6,735 nt of DNA from Candidatus Sumerlaeota bacterium (GCA_026398575.1 JAPLSP010000007.1:1-6735); one strand, 5' to 3'. Numbered from the stretch's first letter, positions 1 through 6,677 are shown. Notes: generated by a model not told the origin, from the letters alone. A program made the numbers and translations.

Positions 1-27
1 GAGCGGGACGGCCTACCATGCGGCGCC
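1..27. repeat. Partial copy of palindromic GGCCTACCAT repeat
   Basis: These bases match the right arm of the large inverted repeat at 6588-6677 at 23 of 27 positions, counted by eye against 6651-6677. They share GGCCTACCAT and the terminal GGCGCC. The rest of the copy lies outside the window, so its palindromic nature is inferred. The four-gene block is thus bracketed by two copies of one repeat family, which points to a dispersed intergenic (REP-like) element rather than a terminator specific to one gene. Confidence 0.7.
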
Positions 28-45
28 AAACCGGATAGATTTCGC

Positions 46-75
46 TTGAAGCAGCGCTTTCATTGGGAATATGTG
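46..75 (+). promoter_or_regulatory. Weak sigma70-like promoter candidate upstream of the oxidoreductase
   Basis: TTGAAG (46-51) is followed after 18 bases by TATGTG (70-75). The -35 box resembles TTGACA at four of six positions and the -10 box is poor, with three of six matching TATAAT. It lies about 120 bases before the start codon at 197. Such matches occur often by chance and promoter consensus in this lineage is unknown, so this is only a pointer to the 28-196 leader as the likely promoter region. Confidence 0.15.
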
Positions 76-103
76 AACGTAAGTGGGTTTAACTGCTTTT
101 TCT

Positions 104-131
104 CTTCCGGAAGGCGGCGTTAGTTCCGAAG
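104..131. promoter_or_regulatory. Possible operator: paired TTCCG(G)AAG motifs
   Basis: CTTCCGGAAG (104-113) is a perfect 10-bp palindrome. A near copy, TTCCGAAG, follows at 124-131, 19 bases on from TTCCGGAAG at 105, so both would face roughly the same side of the helix. This is a plausible binding site for a dimeric regulator in the leader of the oxidoreductase gene. No regulator is encoded in the window and the motif is short, so chance cannot be excluded. Confidence 0.2.
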
Positions 132-181
132 GGGGCTGGCGCCGCTGTTTGTGAAAGTTTGCATTTTTCGGCATGACAAAA

Positions 182-187
182 AAGGAG
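182..187 (+). promoter_or_regulatory. Ribosome binding site of the oxidoreductase gene
   Basis: AAGGAG lies 9 bases before the ATG at 197. It decides the start: the in-frame ATG at 173 has no purine-rich site in front of it and would add eight residues ahead of the Tat signal. The motif falls inside that longer reading frame. Confidence 0.8.
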
Positions 188-196
188 AGTTTCACT

Positions 197-1510
197 ATGC
201 GCAAATCGGTTGAAAGCACACGGCGGCAATTCCTGAAAGGGGCGGCTCTGGCGGCGGCGGGCGCGGTGGCGGCGCCGATGTTCATTCCGTCCTCGGCGCT
301 TGGCAAGGACGGAGCGACGGCGCCCAGCAATCGTATCACGGTCGGATGCGTCGGCATCGGAAAACAGATGGTAGGGCACGTCAACGGCTTCGCCGGCGAT
401 CCGGATTGGAAAGTCCTGGCTTTGTGCGACGTCGAGAAGGACCGCCTCGAACGCGGCAGGAAACTTGTGACGGACAAATATGACCAGCGCATGGGCAAAG
501 GAAACTACAAGGGACCGGATACCTACGGCGACTTCCGCGAGCTGATCGCGCGGGCGGACATTGACTCCGTGGCCATCGCGACGCCCGATCATTGGCACGC
601 GCTGATCTCGGTGGCGGCGATGAAGGCGGGCAAGGACGTTTATTGCGAGAAGCCGCTGGCGCACAACATCAGCGAGGCCCGCGCGATCGCCGATGCGGCC
701 AAGCGCTATAATCGCGTCTTTCAGACCGGCAGCATGCAGCGCTCGGACCGCACGTTTCGCTTCGCCTGCGAACTGGCGATCAACGGGCGGCTGGGCAAGG
801 TGCATACCATCCACGTCAACGTCGGCGGCCCGCCGCAAACCTGCAATCTGCCGGCGCAGGAATGCCCCAAGACTTTGGATTGGGATATGTGGCTCGGACC
901 GGCGCCATATCGGCCATACAACGAGGTGTTGTGTCCGTTTGACGATTGGAAGACGTTCCCCGGCTGGCGCGGTTTTCGCGAATACGGCGGTGGCGGCATG
1001 ACCGACTGGGGCGCGCATCATTTCGATATCGCGCAATGGGGATTGGGGATGGACAAAACCGGACCGGTGGACATTATTCCGCCCGATCTGAGCGTCAGCA
1101 AGATGTTGACCTATAAATACGCGAACGGCGTCGTCATGACTCACGGCGGCGCGGAGGGCAAATCCGGGACGCAGTTCATCGGCTTGGAAGGCAGCGTCGG
1201 CGTCAATCGCGGGAATTTCCTGCTGTGCAAGCCGGAAAGCCTGGCCAAAGAAATCATCGGTCCGGATGAGATTCATCTCTATGAAAGCCGCGAGCACAGG
1301 GAGAATTGGAAGCAATGCATCCGCACGCGGCGCGAGACGATCTGCACGGCGGAGACCGGCTGCCGGACGGTGACGGTCTGCCATCTCGGCAACATCGCCT
1401 ATCAGCTGGGCCGCCAGCTCAAATGGGATCCGGAGAAAGAAGTCTTCATCGGCGACGATGAGGCAAATCGCCTGCTGCGCCGCCCGATGCGCGAGCCGTG
1501 GGAGCTATAA
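197..1510 (+). CDS. Tat-exported Gfo/Idh/MocA family oxidoreductase
   Basis: This is a predicted NAD(P)-dependent sugar or polyol dehydrogenase of 437 residues, acting outside the cytoplasm. Residues 7-14 (STRRQFLK) are a twin-arginine Tat motif. An Ala-rich hydrophobic stretch runs to about 33, with possible cleavage after Ala34-Leu-Gly36. The Rossmann domain begins at 47, with GCVGIGKQM at 50-58 as the dinucleotide loop and Asp78 ending the second strand. TPDHWH (129-134) and EKP (151-153, whose lysine is catalytic in the family) follow. The C-terminal half has DWGAHHFD (270-277), the usual catalytic His/Asp region. The tail, with ETGCRTVTVCHLGNIA and a GDDEAN segment before PMREPWEL, is the form common in Planctomycetes and Verrucomicrobia. 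Tat export fits a protein that folds around its cofactor first. The family covers many sugars, so substrate is unknown. The ATG at 197 is preferred over 173 for its ribosome binding site. A 140-base gap separates it from the next gene, so it may be a separate transcript. Confidence 0.93.
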   Translation: MRKSVESTRRQFLKGAALAAAGAVAAPMFIPSSALGKDGATAPSNRITVGCVGIGKQMVGHVNGFAGDPDWKVLALCDVEKDRLERGRKLVTDKYDQRMGKGNYKGPDTYGDFRELIARADIDSVAIATPDHWHALISVAAMKAGKDVYCEKPLAHNISEARAIADAAKRYNRVFQTGSMQRSDRTFRFACELAINGRLGKVHTIHVNVGGPPQTCNLPAQECPKTLDWDMWLGPAPYRPYNEVLCPFDDWKTFPGWRGFREYGGGGMTDWGAHHFDIAQWGLGMDKTGPVDIIPPDLSVSKMLTYKYANGVVMTHGGAEGKSGTQFIGLEGSVGVNRGNFLLCKPESLAKEIIGPDEIHLYESREHRENWKQCIRTRRETICTAETGCRTVTVCHLGNIAYQLGRQLKWDPEKEVFIGDDEANRLLRRPMREPWEL

Positions 1511-1518
1511 AGCAGACG

Positions 1519-1540
1519 CCGGCCCCAAGGCATAGGCCGG
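1519..1540 (+). other. GC-rich hairpin after the oxidoreductase gene
   Basis: CCGGCC (1519-1524) pairs with GGCCGG (1535-1540) around a 10-base loop, with one further G-U pair possible outside. It starts 8 bases after the stop codon. No T-run follows, so it is not a standard intrinsic terminator. It could slow exonuclease decay or help end transcription by another route. Confidence 0.35.
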
Positions 1541-1550
1541 TCCCTCGTCC

Positions 1551-1597
1551 CCCGTCCGTGTCTGTCCGTGCCAGTCCGTGTGAGTCCGTGTCCGTCC
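1551..1597. repeat. Short tandem repeat with 10-bp period
   Basis: GTCCGTG recurs exactly at 1554-1560, 1564-1570, 1574-1580 and 1584-1590, each copy preceded by a variable triplet (CCC, TCT, CCA, TGA). A fifth partial unit, TCCGTCC, ends at 1597. The block is non-coding and sits 54 bases before the HEAT-protein start codon. The seven-base core is constant while the spacer varies, which is what helically phased protein-binding sites look like. Simple slippage expansion of a GTCCGTG-rich dispersed repeat is the alternative. Confidence 0.85.
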
Positions 1598-1634
1598 AGC
1601 CCCTCGCTCAAAAAGCCACCCGATTAAATTTCCA

Positions 1635-1640
1635 AAAGGA
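1635..1640 (+). promoter_or_regulatory. Ribosome binding site of the HEAT-repeat gene
   Basis: AAAGGA lies 10 bases before the ATG at 1651 and supports that start, which also gives a complete signal peptide at the N-terminus. Confidence 0.65.
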
Positions 1641-1650
1641 ATAAGCTACA

Positions 1651-4035
1651 ATGAAATCCCTTCGCTCAATACTCTCCTCAGCGATGATTCTGGCATTATG
1701 CTCTGTTTTTAGCTTCGCTCAGCTCGCGCCGAAAAGCGATTCCGGCGCCTTCGACGCCGATACGCAATCCAAACTGGACGCCGCGTTCAAGGAAATGAAA
1801 AACTATAAGGAAGGCGTGAAGGACGATGGCTGGAAGTTGATCGAAAGCGCCGTTGTCGCCGCGCAGGTCTCCAAAGAGAAGCGCGCCTTCATCCTCCCGC
1901 GCCTGACGGATCTCTTCAAGCCGGATACGACGATCGAATGCAAGCGCTTTGCCGCAAAGCAGATGCTGCTGGTGGGCACAGAGGAAAGCGCCAAAGCTCT
2001 CGCCGGACTCCTGACGGACGCGGAAGCCTCGGCGCCGGCGCTTTATGCATTGGAACGCATTCCCGGCGAAGGCATTTCCGCAATTCTGCGCGACGCCCTG
2101 CCCAAAGCCTCCGGCAAAATTAAAGCCGGCATCATCAACAGCCTCGGGCAGCGTCGCGACGCGAAGGCGGCGTCAGCGATGGGGCCGGCGTTGGGCGATT
2201 CCGATCCGATGATCGCAAAGGCGGCCGCATTGGCGCTTGGGAATATCGGAACGGTTGAAGCCGCCGACGCCCTGACCGCGGCGCGCGTCAAGGCGCCGGA
2301 AGCGCTTCTCGCGCCCATCTGCGACGGCCTTCTCCTCTGCGCCGATCAGATGGCGCGCAACAAGGGGCAGGAAGCGAAAGCCGCCGCGATTTATGAAACA
2401 CTGACCGCCAATGGCAAGCCCGATTACATTCGCGGCGCAGCCTTTCGCGGATTGGTCACGATGAAGGGCGACAAAGGCCCTGCGATGCTCGTCGAAGCGT
2501 TGAAGGGCAAAGACGCCGCGCTGATTCCAGCCGCTGTGGCGTTGGTCCGCGAGCTACCCTCGAATGAAACAGCCCAGACAGCCGTGTATGCGCTTGCGAA
2601 ACTGCCTGTCGAGCGCCAGCCGCTGGTGATCTACGCCCTGGCGGACCGCGACGCCTATGATGCTAGAGAGGCGGTCCTCGAGGCGTGCAAAAGCACGGAC
2701 GATGCCATACGGGTGGCGGCCCTGACGGCGTTGGCCCGTATCGGTGGCAACTCGGCGGTTGCTGTTTTGGTGAAGGCGGCATGTGATCCTAAAACGCCGC
2801 GTGAGCGCGATGTTGCGCGCGACAGTCTGGACCGCTTGCGGGGAGTGGATATTGAATATGCGATGCTCAATGCGCTTGTGAAGGCCGAGGCGCCGGAGCG
2901 CGTCGAATTGATCCGCTCGCTCGGCGCGCGCGCCGCGACAAAATCCGAATCCGTCAACGCCATGATGAAGGCGGCCAACGACGAGAACGCGGACGTGCGC
3001 AAAGAAGCCCTGAAATCCCTCGGCGTGGTCGCTGGCGGAAAAAACATGCCGGCGCTCGTCGAATTTCTCATCAAGGCGCAAACGCCGGCGGAACGAACGA
3101 GCGCCGAAGCTTTGGTGGTGGTGGTTGCGCGCAAGATCGCGGACGAAAACAAACGCCCGGAAGCCGCTCTCAAAGCGCTCGACAGCGCGACGCAACGCGA
3201 TGTGCGATGCGCGTTGATTTCCGCCGTCGGAAAGATCGGCTCGCCGGCGGGTCTTGCCGCGCTCAAAGCGGCGGCGGCCGACAAGGATGAAGACGTCAAG
3301 AAGGCAGGAATCCGCGCCATGTCCGATTGGCCCACGGATGCGCCGCTGGCGGATTTGCGCGAAACGCTGGCAAAAAATTCCTCGAATGCAGGCCTGCGCG
3401 GATTGGCGCTGCAAGGCTGCGCGCGGCTGGTCGGGCTGCCGAGCGAGCGCGGCAGGGATGAGACGGCGAAGATCCTCGAAGAGATGATGAGTCAGGCGCA
3501 GACGGATGGCGAAAAGAAAACCGTATTGTCTGCGCTGGGCAAGGTACGGCATCCGCGCGCGCTGGAGCTGGCGCAGGCACAGGCCGCAAACAAGGCGCTG
3601 CAAGCCGAAGCGCGCATGGCGGTGGACCAGGTTCAAAAACTCCTGAGCCGTCCCTATGATCTGTCGGCGTCGTGCTCGGACGACCGCGACGTGCCGGCCA
3701 ACGCCATGGATGGCGATATCAAGACGCGCTGGGGCACGGGCAAAGGCCAGGAGAAAGGCCAATGGTTCCAGATTGATCTGGGGCAGGAGCAGCCGGTGGA
3801 TTCGATCACTCTCGACGCCGGCAGCTCGAAGGGCGACTACCCGCGCGAATACGAAGTCTTCGTCTCCAACAGCGTGAAGGATTGGGGCGAGCCGGTCGCC
3901 AAGGGAACGGGCAAAGACGCCGTGACACAAATCAAATGCAAACCCAAGAAGGGCCGCTACATCCGGATCGTCCAAAACGGCGCAGCCGGCTCGAGTTGGT
4001 GGTCCATTTATGAGTTGAAGATCAATGGCAAGTAA
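1651..4035 (+). CDS. Exported HEAT-repeat protein with C-terminal F5/8 type C (discoidin-like) domain
   Basis: This is a predicted periplasmic or surface scaffold protein of 794 residues, with no enzymatic motif seen. Residues 1-23 form a Sec signal peptide: Lys2/Arg5, a hydrophobic core at 7-20, and cleavage likely after Ser-Phe-Ala23. Cys17 has Leu before it, so it is not a good lipobox. From about 50 to 650 the chain is almost entirely helical HEAT-type repeats, rich in Ala, Leu and Lys; clear units include those around ALYALERIP (130-138) and INSLGQRRDAKA (about 162-173). This HEAT subtype is common in Planctomycetes-like bacteria. Residues about 668-794 form a beta-sandwich of the F5/8 type C/CBM32 type: NAMDGD near 684-689, TRWGTG (692-697), WFQIDLG, a YPREYEVFVS strand, and a closing SSWWSIYELKI. 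Such domains often bind carbohydrate. No CxxCH haem site is seen. The 3' end overlaps the next gene by 11 nt, which implies a shared transcript. A role in binding surface glycans or partner proteins is inference. Confidence 0.9.
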   Translation: MKSLRSILSSAMILALCSVFSFAQLAPKSDSGAFDADTQSKLDAAFKEMKNYKEGVKDDGWKLIESAVVAAQVSKEKRAFILPRLTDLFKPDTTIECKRFAAKQMLLVGTEESAKALAGLLTDAEASAPALYALERIPGEGISAILRDALPKASGKIKAGIINSLGQRRDAKAASAMGPALGDSDPMIAKAAALALGNIGTVEAADALTAARVKAPEALLAPICDGLLLCADQMARNKGQEAKAAAIYETLTANGKPDYIRGAAFRGLVTMKGDKGPAMLVEALKGKDAALIPAAVALVRELPSNETAQTAVYALAKLPVERQPLVIYALADRDAYDAREAVLEACKSTDDAIRVAALTALARIGGNSAVAVLVKAACDPKTPRERDVARDSLDRLRGVDIEYAMLNALVKAEAPERVELIRSLGARAATKSESVNAMMKAANDENADVRKEALKSLGVVAGGKNMPALVEFLIKAQTPAERTSAEALVVVVARKIADENKRPEAALKALDSATQRDVRCALISAVGKIGSPAGLAALKAAAADKDEDVKKAGIRAMSDWPTDAPLADLRETLAKNSSNAGLRGLALQGCARLVGLPSERGRDETAKILEEMMSQAQTDGEKKTVLSALGKVRHPRALELAQAQAANKALQAEARMAVDQVQKLLSRPYDLSASCSDDRDVPANAMDGDIKTRWGTGKGQEKGQWFQIDLGQEQPVDSITLDAGSSKGDYPREYEVFVSNSVKDWGEPVAKGTGKDAVTQIKCKPKKGRYIRIVQNGAAGSSWWSIYELKINGK

Positions 4036-5026
4036 AACCGAAAAGCATCTGTTGGTACTTTCGTCGGCGGACGTGCGCCAGGCCCTCCCCATGCCGGCCG
4101 CGATTGCGGCGATGCGGACGGCGTTCGCGCTTTTGGCCTCGGGGAAGGTTCATCTGCCCGCGCGCAGCGTGATCCGGACGCCGCAGGACGATGGCGATCT
4201 GCTGATCATGCCCGCGATTCAGTCCGAAGGGCGGCGGATGGGCGTGAAGATTCTCTCGCTGTTTCCGGGCAACATCAGCCGGGGAATGCCCCTGATCCAC
4301 GCGCTGATGGCGCTGTTTGACGGCGAAACGGGACAGCCGCTGGCGGTGATGGACGCCGGATCGCTGACGGCCATTCGCACCAGCGCAACTTGCGCCGTGG
4401 CCACGGATTTGCTAGCGCGGCGCGATGCGCGGACGCTGGCCGTCTTCGGCGCAGGCCTTCAAGGCGCCGCGCAGATCGAAGCCATTGCCGCCATTCGAAA
4501 GCTGGTGAAGGTTTGGGTGTTCGATCCACTCGGCGATAAGGCGCGCATGTTCGCCTCCGAGATGGGAGAGCGCCTGGGTTTGGACATCACGGCTGTCCAG
4601 ACACCGCAGGAAGCCCTCGCCAACGCCGACATCGTCTCGACCGCTACGGTCTCGGCCACGCCCGTCTTTCGCGACGCGGACCTGAAGCCCGGCGTTCACG
4701 TCAACGCCATCGGCGTTTACACACCCGAAAAGCGCGAGATTCCCGTGGAAACAGTGACGCGAGCATTGCTGGTCGTTGATCAGCGTGAGGCGTGCATGGC
4801 GGAAGCCGGCGATATTCTGATCCCGATCAAGAACGGAATCATCGGCGCCGGCCACGTCGCCGCCGAACTCGGCGAACTGGTCCTTGGGATAAAGCCGGGG
4901 CGAACGAGCGAGGAGCAAGTCACGCTCTTCAAAGCGGTCGGCTTGGCGATTCAAGACCTTGCCGCAGCCTGGCAGGCCTATGAAACAGCCCGCCAGACGG
5001 GCCTTGGCCAATCGGTTCCTTTATGA
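4025..5026 (+). CDS. Ornithine cyclodeaminase/mu-crystallin family NAD(P)-dependent enzyme
   Basis: This is a cytoplasmic enzyme of 333 residues, the usual family length (about 310-350). The family includes ornithine cyclodeaminase, archaeal alanine dehydrogenase, ketimine reductase (mu-crystallin) and delta1-pyrroline-2-carboxylate reductase. The substrate-binding half has Arg47 and Lys75 (in GVKILSLFPGN), matching the conserved carboxylate-binding Arg and Lys of the family. Next come MDAGSLTAIRTSA (109-121), the Rossmann loop FGAGLQG (141-147), and the late motif FKAVGLAIQDLAAA (302-315). In true ornithine cyclodeaminase the segment GGDCPGKTEL carries the catalytic Asp; here it reads GVYTPEKREI (230-239), with Tyr232 in that place. 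Mu-crystallin-type reductases also lack this Asp, so an imine reductase or amino-acid dehydrogenase is likelier than a cyclodeaminase. The start lies inside the HEAT gene with no strong ribosome site, and the stop overlaps the next start as ATGA, so translational coupling is likely on both sides. Substrate is unknown. Confidence 0.9.
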   Translation: MASKTEKHLLVLSSADVRQALPMPAAIAAMRTAFALLASGKVHLPARSVIRTPQDDGDLLIMPAIQSEGRRMGVKILSLFPGNISRGMPLIHALMALFDGETGQPLAVMDAGSLTAIRTSATCAVATDLLARRDARTLAVFGAGLQGAAQIEAIAAIRKLVKVWVFDPLGDKARMFASEMGERLGLDITAVQTPQEALANADIVSTATVSATPVFRDADLKPGVHVNAIGVYTPEKREIPVETVTRALLVVDQREACMAEAGDILIPIKNGIIGAGHVAAELGELVLGIKPGRTSEEQVTLFKAVGLAIQDLAAAWQAYETARQTGLGQSVPL

Positions 5027-6582
5027 AAACTATCAGCATCCTCAATCAAGTGCTCGGCCCGGTCATGCGCGGGCCGTCCAGCTCGCATACGGCAGGCGCG
5101 TTTCACATTGGCTGCATGGCGCGATCGTTGCTCGGTGGCGCGCCGCGAAAGGCCGTGCTGGCTTTTGATCCGGCAGGTTCCTACGCGGCCACCTACGTTC
5201 AGCAAGGCGCCGATCGCGGCTTTGCGATGGGGCTTATGAAAAAGCCGCTGACCGATGAATCGTTCTTCACCGCGTTGAGCGACGCGCCGAAGTCCGGGCT
5301 GGAAATTTGCTTTCAAGTCCGGAAGCTTGCCAATCCGGACCACCCGAACACGGTTGAAATTGATCTCACCGCGACGGATGGCCGCGAATTGCATTTGGCC
5401 GCGCGATCCATCGGCGGCGGCGAAGTGGAAATCACGCGCGTGGATGGCCGTCCCGTGTTATTCAATGGCTCTGCTTATGAGACGCTGGTGGAAGTTCCCG
5501 CCGCCCACGCGCCTGCGGTGCAAGCGCTGCTGGCGCAAGACGGCGCCTTGCTGGAGAAGCCCGTTCGTTCCATAGATGGCGGGACAGCGCGTCTGACGAC
5601 GCGGCGCAAGGCTGCGCTGCCGTCAAAGATTCGTTGCGGCCTGCTGGCGCTGGGCGCCTCCGCGCGAATCTGGGAGTCCACGCCGGTGTATTTTGTGCAG
5701 ACCGGCCAACCGCTATTCGCGAGCGCGGCGCAGATGGTTCAGCTCGCGCAAGAGCGCAACCAGTCGCTCGGGAAAATCGCGCTTGCTTATGAGGCGCAAT
5801 TGCTTGGCATCAGCGAAGCGGAAGTGATGAACGAAGCGCTCCGCCGTTATGACATCATGGCGCAGTCTGTTGAGCGCGGACTCGATCCGGAGTTCACCGG
5901 CCTCCAGTTGCTGCCGCCATGCGCTGGCGCCATCTTTCAGGCGGAAGCCGCCGGGCGGTTATCCGCGCGCAGCCTGCATACGCGCGCTGCGGCGCGGGCG
6001 ATGGCCGTGATGCACGTGGATGGAGCGATGGGCGTTGTCTGCGCCGCGCCTACGGGCGGATCGGCAGGCGTGATTCCAGGAACGCTGCTGACCGTTGCCG
6101 AGGAGCGCTCCTTGACGCGCGAGCAAATCGCCCTGGCGCTGCTTGCCGCTGGCGCTATTGGCGTGATCCTGGCGCAGCGCGCGACGTTCGCCGCCGAAGT
6201 GGCGGGATGCCAGGTCGAGATCGGCGCTTCCGGCGCCATGGCCAGCGCGGCGGTCGTGGACGCGTCCGGCGGCAGCGCGCGCCAGGCTTGCGACGCGGCG
6301 GCGATTTCTTTCCAGAACACGATGGGCATGGTGTGCGATTTGCTGCATGGGATGGTGGAAATCCCCTGCCATACCCGCAACGCCGTCGCCGCCGCCAGTG
6401 CCTTCGTCAACGCGGACATGATTCTGGGCGGCTACGCCAACCTCATCCCGCTCGATGAAACGATTGACGCGGTTTACGCCGTAGGTCAGGCGATGCCGGT
6501 GGAATTGCGCTGCACATCCAAAGGCGGCCTGGCCATCGCCCCGTCAGCGCAGGCTCTAAAGCCCCGGAAACCCATTCCATAA
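5023..6582 (+). CDS. Divergent single-chain iron-sulfur L-serine dehydratase family protein
   Basis: This 519-residue protein joins the beta and alpha parts that are separate in Bacillus (SdaAB + SdaAA). Authentic members use a [4Fe-4S] cluster to turn L-serine into pyruvate and ammonia. Residues 1 to about 165 are the beta domain, with GPSSSHTAGA (17-26). About 165-230 is a linker, perhaps a worn ACT-like fold. The alpha domain runs from about 235 to 510. Cluster cysteines Cys396, Cys438 and Cys449 keep the exact 42- and 11-residue spacing of known enzymes, and APTGGSAGVIPG (342-353) is intact. Several motifs differ from the family as recalled: CDPVAG is CDLLHG (438-443), TGLTGGDA is TGLQLLPPC (292-300), NASISGA is RATFAAE (386-392), and RETxxGGLA is RCTSKGGLA (496-504). 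The usual type-1 C-terminal cysteine is absent. It may act on another hydroxyamino acid, or may still be a serine dehydratase. No ribosome site precedes the ATG; the ATGA overlap suggests coupling to the upstream reductase. Confidence 0.88.
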   Translation: MKTISILNQVLGPVMRGPSSSHTAGAFHIGCMARSLLGGAPRKAVLAFDPAGSYAATYVQQGADRGFAMGLMKKPLTDESFFTALSDAPKSGLEICFQVRKLANPDHPNTVEIDLTATDGRELHLAARSIGGGEVEITRVDGRPVLFNGSAYETLVEVPAAHAPAVQALLAQDGALLEKPVRSIDGGTARLTTRRKAALPSKIRCGLLALGASARIWESTPVYFVQTGQPLFASAAQMVQLAQERNQSLGKIALAYEAQLLGISEAEVMNEALRRYDIMAQSVERGLDPEFTGLQLLPPCAGAIFQAEAAGRLSARSLHTRAAARAMAVMHVDGAMGVVCAAPTGGSAGVIPGTLLTVAEERSLTREQIALALLAAGAIGVILAQRATFAAEVAGCQVEIGASGAMASAAVVDASGGSARQACDAAAISFQNTMGMVCDLLHGMVEIPCHTRNAVAAASAFVNADMILGGYANLIPLDETIDAVYAVGQAMPVELRCTSKGGLAIAPSAQALKPRKPIP

Positions 6583-6587
6583 GAACT

Positions 6588-6677
6588 GGCGCCGAATGGT
6601 AGGCCGCTCCGCTCCGTCGGACGGCCTTGGCGCGCGATGGCCGCCCGACGGAGCGGAGCGGCCTACCATTTGGCGCC
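6588..6677. repeat. Large REP-like inverted repeat just after the last gene
   Basis: Arms 6588-6620 and 6645-6677 are reverse complements at 32 of 33 positions; the one mismatch is 6594 against 6671. An inner stem, 6622-6626 with 6639-6643, leaves a 12-base loop. Each arm carries GTAG near its outer end (6599-6602 on +, 6663-6666 on -), the tetranucleotide that marks REP elements handled by RAYT (Y1-type) transposases. A second, partial copy is at 1-27. It starts 6 bases after the stop codon at 6580-6582, so the transcript would end in a very stable hairpin. No T-run follows. It may stabilise the 3' end or stop transcription, but the duplicated copy says it is foremost a dispersed repeat. Confidence 0.88.

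Noticed and set aside
173..196. Upstream ATG at 173 as start of the oxidoreductase
   Set aside because: It has no ribosome site and would put eight extra residues before the Tat motif; AAGGAG at 182-187 points to 197.
89..1384. Reverse-strand open frame of 431 codons opposite the oxidoreductase
   Set aside because: It is an antisense shadow of a clear Gfo/Idh/MocA protein, with low-complexity Arg/Ala content and no known motif.
1551..1597. CRISPR array
   Set aside because: The period is 10 bp with 3-base spacers, far too short for CRISPR repeats and spacers, and no cas gene is present.
1684..1704. Lipoprotein signal at Cys17 of the HEAT protein
   Set aside because: The residue before Cys17 is Leu, not the small residue a lipobox needs, and a good SFA cleavage site follows at 21-23.
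2554..4092. Reverse-strand open frame of 512 codons opposite the HEAT gene
   Set aside because: Its product is Arg/His-rich with no recognisable domain. It lies antisense to a well-supported protein with a signal peptide and two domain types, and GC-rich codon use opens such frames.
5937..6419. Reverse-strand open frames opposite the dehydratase alpha domain
   Set aside because: The + strand reads a conserved family with exact cysteine spacing; the antisense products are Ala/Arg-rich and unrecognisable.
1..6677. Composite transposon bounded by the two repeat copies
   Set aside because: No transposase lies between the copies, target duplications cannot be seen, and the repeat looks like a dispersed palindrome found in many gaps.
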